DNA from: Argentina anserina
Lineage: Eukaryota > Streptophyta > Magnoliopsida > Rosales > Rosaceae
Direction of reading: 5' to 3'
Length of the DNA: 64,000 nucleotides
Assembly: GCF_933775445.1 (NCBI RefSeq)
Contig: NC_065873.1
Coordinates: forward strand, 28,644,001 to 28,708,000
The notes below the pieces were generated by a model. It was given only the letters and a program-made list of their open reading frames with translations. It was not told where the DNA came from and made no database searches. A program made the translations under genes and the position numbers. Below, piece by piece: positions 10,741 through 23,644 of the stretch (position 1 is its first letter; each line of letters begins with the position of its first letter).

Positions 10741-13206
10741 ATGGGTATTCTGAGCGGTATTCTGGGTTTCTGTGGCTTCGGAATTGGAACTTCGGTTGGG
10801 ATCGTGATCGGCTATTACATGTTCATCTACTTCCAGCCTACTGATGTCAAGGTTCGGTTTCTTCTGCTTCTTTCTCGGGATCTTCGTCCCTGATTTTGCT
10901 CTTGTTTTGTCTTGTTATATTGTAACTGAGTTTGTGATGAAGTCAAATGAGTTGAAGCTTTGTATAGGATGGTTGTTAGTTTAGAGTTCAGACATACTTA
11001 GGAAGTTGCGTTTTTCATATATGAAATTGTGATTGGTGATGTATGGATGCATATGCAGGATCCTGTGATTCGGCCTTTGGTTGAGCAAGACACTGAGACG
11101 TTGCAACGGATGCTTGCCGAGATCCCCTTCTGGGTTAAGAACCCGGACTATGATCGTGTATGTTTTCGCATTTCCGATACTGGTTTTGACGTTGTGTTCA
11201 ATCTGTGTTTCGAGTTAGAATACCTGGAATTACTTGAAGGTGATGAGAATTTTGTGTGTTGTGTAGCTTGACTGGCTTAACAAGTTTGTTGGGATTATGT
11301 GGCCTTATCTGGATAAGGTACGTGTGTGCTTATCTTCAGGGCTTGTTTGGTTGATTCTCTTGAGTATCTGTTACATTTCTGTATTGGTTTGATTTTGTAT
11401 CAGGCGATTTGCAAGACTGTGAAGATTATAGCTAAGCCCATTATTGCTGAGCAAATTCCAAAATATAAAATCGACGCTGTTGATTTTGAAGTACTTACAT
11501 TGGGCACCCTACCGCCTACTTTTCAAGGTTTGGTTGATCCTAGTCAATCTATTGACTCTTATTTTTGTTGTTGTTCTCTAGTGTGTGCATACACACTAAC
11601 ACACAACTACGCAATGCTTATTTGTCTTATTGATCTCATCTCTTATTTATGTGCTTTTTATTCTTTTCTCTGTTGTTTCTGTTGCAAGATGAATGTGCCT
11701 AAATTACATGTGATTGCTTTACTCTGTTTTGTTCTTTCCTTCTCTCAAATTTGATTGTATTGGAGTACTCATTTCGATCACTTATGCCAGGAATGAAAGT
11801 TTATATCACTGGTGAGAAGGAATTAATAATGGAACTAAACTTGAAGTGGGCAGGAAATCCTAACATCACGGTTGCAGCTAAAGCATTTGGATTGAAAGCC
11901 ACAGTTCAGGTGAAAGCACAATTAGTGTTTTTATGCACATATACAGACCCACACATACAACATGATACTTATGGGCAATGTAAGGTTGAGAGATTGTTTC
12001 CTGAATTAATGATTTGAATGGAGGACTAATTATTTGGAGTGTCTCAGGTGGTTGACTTGCAAGTATTTGCGTCCCCACGTATCACCCTGAAGCCTTTGGT
12101 TCCGTCCTTTCCTTGTTTTTCAAAAATCTTTGTTTCCCTTATGGAGAAGGTAATCATTACCGTCTTGATTGTTGAACAGTCATATTTATCTGGTAGGCTT
12201 AATTCTTAAAAAGTCTAATAGCCCTATGTTTGGATTCGTTCTCCAAGATCCTGCACCATAGAGAACTTCCACAGTTATTTATTCTGTTGTGGTATCTGTA
12301 ATATGGCACTGCTGATTTTTTGTTTTACTAATTTCTTTCCCTTTTTAACAATTTCAATATAATTGTGCAGCCACACATTGACTTCGGACTAAAACTCCTT
12401 GGAGCGGATGCCATGGCTATTCCAGGCCTGTATACGTTTGTTCAGGTAGGACTATTTCTTTTTGAGGTTATGTGTTGATTGAATTGAGTGAATTTGTGCT
12501 TACAGTATGTATGTCCATGTAAGGATATATGTATGATTCTTGCTATGTGCTTTTCATCAGTATCTTCAGTGTTTATGTAAGCCCTGTATAAAATGTAAGA
12601 TGCGTATATAATTTTTGTCATGGAACATTATTTTCAGCTTCCTAACTTCTGCAATTGGATATTATGTCTTATTTTTTCAGGAGACTATTAAGGAGCAAGT
12701 GGCAAAGATGTACCTATGGCCCAAGTACCTCGAAGTAACTATCATGGATCCTAAACTGTAAGTGGGGGTTTTCCTGTTTCATTTCAAGTAATTGTCTCGA
12801 CCCTTTGTGACTTGATGTTTATTTCATATTATTCCGCCAGTGCCATGAGAAAGCCTGTTGGGGTTCTCACTGTAAAGGTCCTGAAGGCTACAAAACTCAA
12901 AAAGAAAGATTTAATGGGAGGAGCAGACCCTTATGTTAAAATCAAGCTGACTGAGGACAAGCTTCCTTCCAAGAAAACCACAGTGAAACATAAAACTTTG
13001 AACCCTGAATGGAATGAGGAATTTCATATGGCTATTAGAGACCCTGCAACTCAAGCATTGGAAATTATGATTTTTGATTGGGAACAGGTAGTTCTTTATT
13101 TCCACATTTCAAAGAAAGCTGATACAGTTTACCAATAAGCTTTTTTTTGTTTGGTGCATACCGTGCATCTGATGTACTTCTCTACCTCTACTAGAGTCAA
13201 AGCAGT

Positions 13207-13242
<36 letters not shown>

Positions 13243-14750
13243 CACATATATGTATGTTGTATGCATATATATTTGATACTTGGGTCTTTATTTCACTTAG
13301 ATTGGCCGACATGAGAAAATGGGTATGAACGTCATTCCCTTGAGCGAACTTACTTCTGATGAGTCTAAAGTTATGACTCTTGACATACTGAAAAACATGG
13401 ACCCAAATGATGCTCAAAATGAAAAGTCGCGTGGACAGCTTGTTGTGGAAGTGCTCTATAAAGCCTTCACGGAGGATGAGATGCCCGATGATAAGGAAGA
13501 TTCGAATGAGGTACAAAAGGCTCCTGAGGGAACACCTGCAGGTGGTGGTATGCTTGTAGTTATTGTCCATGAAGCTGAAGATGTGGAAGGAAAGCACCAC
13601 ACAAATCCACATGTTCGATTACTATTCAAAGGGGAGGAAAGAAGAACCAAGGTATATTAATATATGTTTTTGTTAATGTTCCTTTGTCATTGGTCTTGTT
13701 TTGCACGTACTGTATATATAATAAACATAGAGAAGTACGGAGGCATAATATTACCTTTTCTATGTCTATAATCCTTGTGACAACGTAATTGTTGTAGGAA
13801 TAACAGAGAAACCTGATTTTTTAAACTAGATTTACAGCCTATAATCATAATCATAGAGCTTATATTCCTTGTGAAAACGTAACTTGTTGTAGTAATAACA
13901 GAGAAACCCCAATTTTAACTAGATCTACAGCCTATATCCATTATTCATAGAGCTTATGTGCTATGCGGAAGACCAGTAAGTCAGAATGGATAACTTGCAT
14001 ATGAGTCAAAATTGTAAGAACCTGCATTCTCTATGTATATATGAGCAATTTATCTTAAGATAACCTGTGTATATGCTATACTGATGTTCTTCAGAAGTTG
14101 CTCATAATCTGCTGTTTGAAAGTTTGGAAATGTTTGCTGATACAAAAAGAAAAGCTACATTGTTATTGATTAATTTAATTGCTCATCTTCAAAGTTTACG
14201 TGTTGTGGAAGTTTGTTGTTAACTGTCAACCACATTCTGGAAATGTTTCAGCAAGTCAAGAAAAATCGAGATCCAAGATTTAACGAGGAGTTTACCTTTA
14301 TGCTAGAAGAACCACCTAAAACTCATGATAGACTTCATGTTGAAGTAGTCAGCACCTCCTCGAGGATGGGCCTCCTGCATGGCAAGGTACAGAATTCAAC
14401 TCCCTTTGATTTTTTTTTGGGCAAGGGAGTTCTTCATCCCTTAAACCTGCAATCAACTAACTGATCTACAATGTGTGTTTATACAACCTCTCCAAAATTG
14501 GAACCATGTAGACTCATGTAGTTGGCGTAATATACCTTTGGTAACAGGCTAACAGCTAGTTTGTTCGATAAACCAAACTTAAGACAGAGAAGACTGACTC
14601 TTGTGCTTTTACTTAAATCAGGAAAATCTTGGATATGTGGATATAAATCTGGCGGATGTTGTTAGCAATAGAAGGATGAATGAGAAGCACAATCTGATTG
14701 ACTCGAAGAATGGACGAATCCAAATAGAGCTGCAGTGGCGAACAGCTTGA
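10741..14750 (+). CDS. SYT2: Synaptotagmin, SYT2/SYT1 type (ER/plasma-membrane tether)
   Basis: Plant synaptotagmins are anchored in the ER or Golgi and bind lipids of apposed membranes through C2 domains. Twelve exons join in frame: 10741-10851, 11059-11157, 11267-11317, 11404-11527, 11791-11909, 12048-12149, 12371-12445, 12681-12757, 12841-13087, 13301-13651, 14252-14386, 14622-14750. The product is 539 residues; Arabidopsis SYT1 has 541. An N-terminal membrane helix (about 4-30) is followed by a lipid-binding SMP domain (about 68-250, containing DKAICKTVKIIAKPIIAEQI), C2A (about 255-380, with KKDLMGGADPYVKI) and C2B (about 415-535, with EDVEGKHHTNPHVRL). The C2A Asp residues that hold calcium in SYT1 are present (GGADPY, FDWEQ); C2B keeps fewer acidic positions. 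The N-terminus (IVIGYYMFIYFQPTDVKDP) is nearer to SYT2 than SYT1, judged from memory. Confidence 0.95.
13211..13240 (+). repeat. (CT)15 microsatellite in a SYT2 intron
   Basis: A CT run in the intron between exons 9 and 10. It lies about 60 bases before the acceptor and may serve as part of a long pyrimidine-rich tract. Confidence 0.85.
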
Positions 14751-15879
14751 AGGTGTTGCAGCAAAAGTTGGATACAGAAGTTATCTAGGTTTCATTATGT
14801 AGGCTTTACATTTTGTTGGTTTTTTTATATTGTTGATATATGATTCCTGGCTACAATTTGTTTCTAGTTGGAAAAAGAATTATTCTGCGAGTTTATATTC
14901 ATGCTCAGATCATAATTGTCAGTTTGTCACATACCACTATTTGAAATAGATGTGAATTTCATACGTGTTCAGATTACTATTTCTCCTTTGTAAAAATCTT
15001 TGTATTTGGCAAATTTCTTCTTTAAGATAAACTGGCACTTTTGCCCATCAGATCTAAAGGAGAGGACAGCGGATGTGACCTTCTGCTAACTTCATACTCT
15101 ATTTGACTGAACACTGGAGACTGTGGGTAAGAATATTTCATCATCATGAAAATCTTGAACAAATAAGATTGCCAAGGACGGTGGGCAAATCACCGTCCGT
15201 CCATCTATCAATGGTCTATCTAACAACTGATGATTCTTTCCTGATTCCCTAGGTAAATGTAAAATGGTAGCAAAAGTCCAAAGGCTATATAAGGCTTTTA
15301 CTAAAACAAGTCAAAAAAAGTAGGCCATCATTGCTTCACTCCTTCCTCCTTCTCAATGCTAAGAAGAGCCTAGAACCTCCTGACCAACAAACGAATCATG
15401 AATTCGTGATAATGTGATTAATGTCATAAACTGCACAAGAGAATACGATGGATTTGGGGATTGCTTGAGGCTTGGGGTTTTGAGGTCTCAAAAAATTATC
15501 ACCTTGGCCAGTGATGTTCAGTGTTTACCTGTTAAATGACTAAATAGTGTAACATTACTATCACCTTCAACACCAAGACGAAAAACAAAACACAACGAAA
15601 AAAAAAACCATTTTCATGTAATAATTTAGATCCGAAAGCTGATTAAACACCAGTTTTTGAGAAATGAACTAAACTATGAATTTCCCGTGAATGTCTATGA
15701 CACTTACAAGTTGGGGAAAAACTGGGCCAATTTGCACAGGAAGAGACAAATGTGAAGTTTCGTTATAGCAAGCGAGCATGTGCTTTTGCTTTGTATGGAC
15801 CTCTATGCAACTCCAACACGCGCCTGACCCAGATTGACTAAATTTGTACTCCACTACGAGTCCTTTCACGTAGGGTCTT
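14751..15879. other. 3' flank of SYT2 and spacer
   Basis: The first few hundred bases are T-rich and probably hold the SYT2 3' untranslated region and poly(A) signals. No further gene could be supported. Confidence 0.4.
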
Positions 15880-16868
15880 CCCTCCACCCATGTGGAGGTT
15901 CACCTGACATTTTGTTAACGCGCGTATTGCACTCGCACATATTAACAGATATAGATGAAGCCATGAAGGTCGGTAACAAATTATTTTAACAGGGTAAAAG
16001 AGAAACAATAACAGAGAAGAAGTCCAAAAATTTATCGAAGACTTCTACGATTTGAATCGCTTCCGTCTCCTCTGTACTTTGTAGCTCACTATTCCTTTCC
16101 CTTTTTTCAGATCAATTCTCTTCCTCTCCACCCAAGCTCGCTCTCTAAATTCATGAACCCAAACCTCATGTGTTCCTCTAATTCATAACATGTATGTAAT
16201 CAAACACACCCCATTCCACAACCTACTCATAAATTTTAATTAATATTGTTTATCTCAGTTATCTGAGTGTGCGTAGATGTGGGAGGAGGGCTTCACATGT
16301 TTCACACTTCCACTCAACTTGACACCCGAATTTTGAACTCAGGAGTCATGAGACCGCCGATATGAATTACTCACAGATTGTGAAATTTCCGCTTTTCCCC
16401 ACATCATCCTTACTACAAATCAATCTATCTTAATTTTGCTTCAATTGTGAATTAATAGATGTGGAACATCAAGCTACGAAGCAGATGCAATCAATTACCG
16501 CTCAAACCCAGAACTGCTAATCTAAAACTTCAGCTGCTATCCTCGTTCCTTCATTCTCCATTTTCAATATTCCATTCCTTCATTCTCGAAGCCAACCCCG
16601 AGTACATCCTGTGCAACTCCTTCTTTATCCAAATAAGACTAGCCGACTGCCGATGAGATCAAGACTCGCACCCCAGGTGCAGATGGAAGCCATCGTGGAT
16701 AAATATGAGACTAGGTAAACCATTTCTTAGAGCATTTTTTCCCCACTCTCTCTTATATTGCATAAAAGTTAACGGAGAAACAAGGGGTTAGTTAAAATAA
16801 AGTTACACACTAAAATATATGATTGTTATTCTGCCACGTCAGACAGTGAACCTCCACCGGGCGGAGGG
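15880..16868. mobile_element. Possible inverted-repeat transposon, boundaries uncertain
   Basis: The segment starts with CCCTCCACCCATGTGGAGGT (15880-15899) followed by TCACCTGAC, and ends with the inverted counterpart (16838-16868; the other strand reads CCCTCCGCCCGGTGGAGGTT, then CACTGTCTGAC). Each end is itself a small hairpin (CCTCCAC facing GTGGAGG). The inverted match spans about 30 bases with a few mismatches and a 2-base length change. No target-site duplication was found and no transposase frame exists. It could be an old non-autonomous DNA element or chance pairing of hairpins. Confidence 0.4.
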
Positions 16869-19081
16869 AATAATTTTCATGTTAGGATTTAGGGTTTGCT
16901 TCTAGCACAACTAACCAATCTTCCAAAACCAACCTTGAATTCAAGCCTTTTAGAAGGAGAATCGGGTTAGAATTAGATTAGGAAGTCGATCTCCTCTAGT
17001 ATCACTAATACAGTAGTTAACAAAGAGTTGCAATGCCATTGAGACTTTGTTCCCGCTTGTGTGCTAGGGGCTAGGGCTACTAGAAGTTGACGAACACAAA
17101 GCTTTAGAATTTGTACTCAAGGAACTAAAGCAAAACGAATACTAGACTAAAATAATCATCAGCCACTTAAACGCAATTAGGTCCTAGTCCTACCAGGAAA
17201 GGAGCAATTGGCCTTCCTATTGGAATACCTGAAATGGCTGAAAAGGCCTCCCCATTTTTTTTTTGGGTGGAATAATTGGCATTGCTGCTAGAAAAACAAT
17301 CATTTTTATTCTCTCAATCACTCACTTACATATTCGTTTAGTTCAGAATTCACCCACTAACGCATGCTTTGGAGAATCTGTTCTAGAACTTAGTGGAATA
17401 CTAAAACTTGGAGCAAATACTAGTGAGAAATGAGAATCAATACCTCTGTCTTTGTCAAAACAATCTTGTGCGGCTCTCCAATTATCCAACCCACTTCCTC
17501 CATTTCTCCATCAATATAAGCACCGTAGCATTCATCCCGGCCAGTTGAACCGGAAACCCCTTTCGATATTGGCATCAAAATCGCAAAAGAGGTCCATATC
17601 CATCCTCCATTAAACTCAGCTTTCTTGCAAAGTCTTCCATCCAACATACATTTGTTTAAACAAAGTCTACTGTCCACAAACCACAATAGAGAGCAAAACC
17701 GTCGACGCTCATTGTATTCCAGGACCATAGAATTTTTTTTCAGTTGCCTACTAGCTTACTGTAGTAATAGTACATTAATCAGTTATAGACTATAATACTC
17801 AGATTTCGAACAAAACTATAGTGAGGAATTGATCTAGATTTGATGTTTCAATACGTTAAAACATTAATAGAACTTTCCGAAAAATTAAGGTGTGATTGTC
17901 TGATTGAGCGCATCAGTTTACCATTATACTAAAAATTTGTTGTGCATTAAGTAGATCGATTGCATGTAACAATGAAAATTGTGTCTCATTTTAAATCTAA
18001 CTATAATGAGGAATTGACGGCTGCTTGGTTGAGGCACGCTATGGAACAGATAGTTCTAGTAAGTAGGATCATCAAACTGGAAGCCGGATCACGGTGCCTA
18101 ACTGCGCAACCATCTAAGCTCTCAAACTTTTCTTTGAAATGAAAGGGTGATCGTGTAATTACATATATTAGATATTGTAGTAGGGTCTGCCGGTCTGGAA
18201 CTGGGGACTGAGTACCAAAGACTGAAGGATCCATACTGGTGAAACAAAACTGAGGGAGGGAGGACAGAGAGCAAAGAGTGGACTTTTTAGCTCAAGGCCA
18301 AAATGAGTCAGGGGAAGAACTGACCGTCTGGGAAAAGACACAGCCAGTCTTTACTCTTATCCGGGTCCAGCCTCACTCCAAGCCAAAGCCCATTCCATGA
18401 TCCACATCGCCCCCTTCGTTTAAATCATTTCCCCACCTCTGCCCTATGCCACTCGCATTCATATCATCGGCTCCAAAAACCCAGTAATGATCATAATTGC
18501 TAGCTCTTAGATTTAGGGTGAAACAGTAATAATGTCATAATCAGTCCAGGATTTACCACGTGAAAATCTAACCTAGGAGAAATTACTTATTTACTACAAC
18601 TGGCGGAGATGACAGGTGAGCGCAGTGGCGACGAGACAGCTCTGCCACTGCTACCCACATTATCACGCCGTCAGAAAACACCACCCTATACTCATCGAGA
18701 CCAGAGACTACAAATTACAAAACCCCTTAATTGACTCCGTTAGTCTTAACGTGGACTCCACTCTCACCAGTTACCTGACCAACCATGCTGATTAACCACC
18801 GTGAAATCGTACCGTCGGAGATGGACCCATCCCATACTGCCCGGTCTTATATTGGCAGACCCTATTGGATTCGAAAGGAAATGAAAAATGAGCCTCACTC
18901 TCTCTATTTTTTCAAGTTGGATAGATCGATACAGGTTAGATACTCCTCCCAAAATCTGCTTCTTATTATTATAGGAAAAATTTAAAGCCTATCCCCACTC
19001 ACTGAAGCATATATTAATACCAGTAAGTACTTGCTTCTATCTGAAGAATCACCAATCCAACAGGAATTGAAGAACAGAGCC
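16869..19081. other. Spacer and promoter side of the CLV1-type gene
   Basis: A minus-strand frame at 17420-17728 (102 codons) ends near a possible splice donor but matches nothing I know. The last several hundred bases presumably contain the promoter and 5' leader of the receptor kinase gene; no motif was assigned with confidence. Confidence 0.4.
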
Positions 19082-22000
19082 ATGGCAATGTCTCCCATTG
19101 TTCTTCATATTATTCTCATCTACCTCCTCTGCTCTACTTGTTGCGGAGTCGATGGTGATCTTGAAGCGCTGCTCAAACTCAAAGCCTCCATGATTGGGAA
19201 AAAAGGTTCGGGCCTCGACGACTGGAAAACGACGTCGTCGTCATCGTCCCACTGTCTGTTTACAGGGGTTACATGCGACCGGGATTTCCGAGTGGTGGCG
19301 CTCAACGTGTCGGGGATGCCTCTGTTCGGGACAGTTGGGCCGGAGATTGGGCTGCTCACTAAGGTCGTGAACCTCACTATTGCCGACAACAACCTCACAG
19401 GGAAGCTTCCGGCGGAGATTGGCAACCTGACGGCTTTGAGGCACTTGAACATTTCCAACAACTTATTCGTCGGGAAGTTTCCCGGCGAAATCACGCGGCG
19501 GATGACGGAGCTGGAGGTCCTCGACGCCTACAACAACAACTTCGACGGCCCACTTCCTGTCGAGCTCATCGAGCTTAAAAATCTCAGACATCTTCATCTC
19601 GGCGGGAACTACTTCACCGGTCCAATCCCCGAAAACTACTCCGAGATTCAGAGCTTGGAGTATTTAGGCCTCAACGGAAATGGGCTCACCGGAAAGTTCC
19701 CGGTCAGTATATCTCGTTTGAAGAATCTCAAGGAAATGTACGTAGGCTACTACAACTCATACGACGGCGGAATCCCGCCGGAGTTGGGGTTGTTGAGTTC
19801 GTTACGGGTTCTCGACATGGGCAGTTGCAATCTCACCGGCACCATTCCGACAACATTAAGTAACTTGAAGCATTTGCACTCTCTGTTTCTTCAGATAAAC
19901 CAACTCACCGGTTTCATACCTCCACAGCTCTCGGCCCTGTCCAGCCTCATGTCTCTCGATCTTTCCATAAACTTGCTCACTGGAGAAATACCAGCGTCGT
20001 TTTCGGAACTGAAAAACATTACCCTCATCAATCTGTACAAGAACAATCTCTACGGCCCCATTCCGAAATTTGTTGGTGACTTCCCTAATCTCGAGGTGCT
20101 TCAGGTGTGGGAGAACAACTTCACTTACGAGCTGCCGGAGAATCTCGGCCGCAGTGGGAGGCTGAAGGATCTCGACGTCGCCTCAAACCACTTCACCGGG
20201 CTAATTCCGAAGGATTTGTGCAAGGGAGGAGTGTTGAGAAATTTGATACTGATGGATAATCACTTCTTTGGCTCCATTCCTGAAGACCTCGGCCAGTGCA
20301 AGTCGCTTTGGAAGATAAGAATGAGCAGAAACACGATCACGGGGACTATTCCGGCGGGGATGTTCAGGTTGCCTAATGTGTCTATGATCGAGCTCATTGA
20401 TAATTACTTGTCCGGCCAACTTCCGGCGCAAATGTCAGCAGGTGCACTCGGAATCCTAGGACTCTCGGGGAATCAGATTTCCGGCGAAATCCCAGCTGCG
20501 ATTGGCAATCTGAAGAATCTGCAGACGCTTTCTATGGAGATGAACAAGTTCTCAGGTCAAATTCCAATGGAAATATTCAATCTGAAATCATTGGCCAAGA
20601 TCAACATCAGTGCCAACAACTTGAGTGACAGAGTTCCCGACACAATTTCACAATGCTCCTCCCTAACTTCTGCTGATTTCAGCAGAAACAACTTGGTTGG
20701 TGAAATTCCAAAGGGGATTGCTAAGCTGAAGGTATTGAGCATTCTCAATTTCTCTGGAAACCACCTAACAGGTCCGATTCCTCTTCAGATTCGCAACATG
20801 ACCAGTCTCACAACTCTTGATCTCTCCGATAACAATTTCAGCGGTAAACTCCCAACCGGCGGTCAATTTCTGGTCTTCAGCATCTCATCCTTCGCCGGAA
20901 ACCCCTTACTCTGTTTGCCACGCAGCGTGTCATGCCCGAAAGTCCGATCCTACAAGTCATTTGGTACTTCCAAAGTGGCTCTTATCATAATCGGGCTATC
21001 TACTATTCTGTTGTTCTTACTGATCACAGTGTACAAATTGAGGAGGGCAAAGTTTCAGAAATCCATGACTTGGAAGCTGACCGCGTTCCAACGGCTACAT
21101 TTCAGAGTAGAGGAGGTGCTGGAGTGTTTGAAAGATGAAAACATAATAGGCAAAGGCGGTGCCGGAGTAGTCTACCGCGGCTCAATGCCTGACGGCGTGG
21201 ATGTGGCAATCAAAAGACTGGTGGGGCGGGGAACAGGGCGGAACGATCACGGATTTTCTGCGGAGATAAAAACATTGGGACGAATCCGGCACAGGAATAT
21301 CGTTAGGCTTTTGGGGTTCGTGTCGAACAAGGACACGAATTTGTTGCTGTACGAGTACATGCCTAATGGGAGCTTAGGGGAGGTGTTGCATGGGTCAAAG
21401 GGAGGACATTTGCAGTGGGACAGAAGGTACAGGATCGCCGAGGAAGCTGCCAAAGGCTTGTGCTATCTCCACCATGACTGTTCCCCTCTGATTATTCACA
21501 GGGATGTTAAGTCCAATAACATCTTGCTCGACTCCGACTTTGAGGCCCATGTTGCTGATTTTGGGCTCGCCAAGTTCCTCCAAGACGCCGGAGCTTCCGA
21601 GTGCATGTCTTCCATTGCTGGATCCTATGGTTACATTGCGCCAGGTACTTGATCTCCTACTTCATCTTCTAGGGTTTATGAGGTTTAGGGTTTAAAGTGA
21701 AAGTTTTGCATTATTTATTAATTGCTTTTTTTTTTCAAGTTTAATCACTAACATGGAACGAAAAAACAGATTCATTTCGCTAACAATTTTAATCGGAACT
21801 TCGTACATTACGTTGGTAGTTTGGGTTAATATGCAATCTGATATGCCTGGCACTTATTTGAATGATACAGAGTACGCATACACATTGAAAGTGGACGAGA
21901 AAAGTGACGTTTACAGCTTCGGTGTGGTCTTGCTGGAGCTGATTGTTGGGAGGAAACCTGTTGGGGAATTTGGTGACGGTGTGGACATTGTAAGGTGGGT

Positions 22001-22223
22001 GAGGAAGACTACATCGGAGCTCTCTCAGCCTTCGGATGCAGCAGCAGTGCTGGCGGTGGTGGATCACAGGCTCAGTGAATACCCCCTTGCAGAGGTGATA
22101 CACTTGTTCAAGATTGCAATGATGTGTGTCGAGGATGAGAGCTCTGCAAGACCTACAATGAGAGAAGTGGTTCACATGCTCACTAATCCTCCGCGTTCTG
22201 CTCCAAAGCTTCTCAACCTTTAG
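19082..22223 (+). CDS. CLV1: CLAVATA1-type leucine-rich-repeat receptor kinase
   Basis: CLV1 perceives CLE peptides at the plasma membrane and limits stem-cell number in shoot meristems. Two exons (19082-21644 and 21871-22223) give 971 residues; Arabidopsis CLV1 has 980. The start is the ATG at 19082, followed by a signal peptide (about 1-25); the open frame extends upstream without an ATG. A cap domain leads into about 21 LRRs (about 70-610), a membrane helix [19 protein letters not shown] (about 632-652) and an LRR XI kinase domain. Key kinase residues are intact: VAIK Lys711, HRD Asp808, DFG Asp826, and the APE motif (as APEY) split by the single intron. That intron position, between the A-loop and helix F, is the one known for CLV1 and the related BAM genes. 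BAM-type paralogues are the main alternative, but the LRR and kinase wording fits CLV1. Confidence 0.93.
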
Positions 22224-23644
22224 GTTTTAGCTACACTTTTGCTCTCTTCCTCTTCGATATTATTGAGTAAATAAGAAGTCTGCATAATGTGAAATAATTT
22301 TGTGCTGAGAGGTTGCCGTGTAACAAAGTTGATGAACTCAACCTTTTTCATTGATACGGCAGGACTTTGGAGTTTGGAGATTGTTGATTTCGTTCTTTTC
22401 ACTGAGATTGATCGACTTTTCCTCTGTTCACCTGTAAATTACTGGTCATGTGTTAAACAACGTATCAGATTTGTGTTGCTTCCCTTTGTCCACTGTTTCA
22501 ATGGATCATATACTATCTTAATATGCACTGAGATAAGGTGTATTGGTGTAATTGACTGCCTAACGTGGAAAAAAATTGGACAAATAGTGATTGATTTCGT
22601 ATCATTAAATCAAGAGCAGTTCTACTTCTTAGCCGAGATTAATATTTGAGCCTAAGACATTGAAGAAACTGTTTGATATCAGATAAAAAAATAATTTTGG
22701 TTTCTCCATTTTAATGTTGCACAGTGGGAATATATATCATATTATCGCACTTAATTAGCAGACGTGTGATTTTAGTTCCACTTTTATAATTGCTATTTAA
22801 AGTTCTGTCATCATTTATTTACCTGAATAATCTAAATTTACTCTTTTAATTTCTATTTACACCTCTAATTTTTTTTCTTTTTTCATTCTCATCAATCTTC
22901 TTATCTTTCCAATCTAAAAAGACATTGATTTATTTTTTATTTTCATCTTTTTCTGTTATAACATGAGATTTAACCTCTTCAAATTAAAAATAGCGATCTC
23001 AATTAATACAAACTAGTTTCATAAAATTGATCTATAATAAGATTTTTAACACAATAGAAAAATTAAAATTAAGATTTTTTTAATCTGATACTCTATAATC
23101 CTACTACATCAAAAATTAAATTAAATTTGATTCAATTCCCAGACTATATTATGTTTTAATGAAAAATGGAGGTATGTTGTAAATTGAATATGTGAAGTCA
23201 TAAATGTGAGAGTTTATATAAAGAGTAAAATAGAATTGAAATAATTAATGAGATATAAGTTGTATAGATTAAATATGGAGGTGAATCTAGAATCAGTCTT
23301 AATATATAATTCGAAGTTTCCAACCCCATCACGAATAATAGTGAAATGAAAATTTTCATAGGTCATTTCAAACGTTAAAAAGGAAAAATAAGAAAAGAAG
23401 AAGAGAAAATAAAATCGGCCCTATGCTCCCATAGCCAATGCCCGCTCTTTTTGGGCATTTGAATTCAACCTTTTACGGCCCTCCATCATCAAAGGGCAAA
23501 AGCGTAACATTCCACTGCTTCTATTCATTTTCGCCAGAATCTCAGCATTTCAATTTCAAAACCCAAACATTTTAGCGCTAAGCGCAAAAGCAAAAGGGTA
23601 GAGAGCGCGGTAGAGACGAAAGACCATCACTGATCGACGTCACT
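22224..23644. other. AT-rich spacer between CLV1-type gene and KIN-6
   Basis: It contains the 3' flank of the receptor kinase gene and, from about 23400, the promoter and leader of the kinesin gene. The middle (22650-23300) is very AT-rich with no gene or clear repeat boundary. Confidence 0.45.

Noticed and set aside
13109..13612. 167-codon minus-strand frame
   Set aside because: Antisense to SYT2 exon 10 and a CT microsatellite.
17420..17728. 102-codon minus-strand frame ending near a donor-like site
   Set aside because: Looks somewhat protein-like but matches no family I know and no partner exon could be found. Kept out of the gene list.
18001..18234. tRNA- or SINE-like text (GATGGTTGCGCAGTTAGG on the minus strand)
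   Set aside because: A box-A-like stretch is present, but no matching box B, no cloverleaf and no A-rich tail could be found.
21753..21870. Alternative start for the second part of the CLV1-type gene
   Set aside because: The open frame upstream of 21871 is intronic; the junction 21644/21871 restores the APEY motif exactly.
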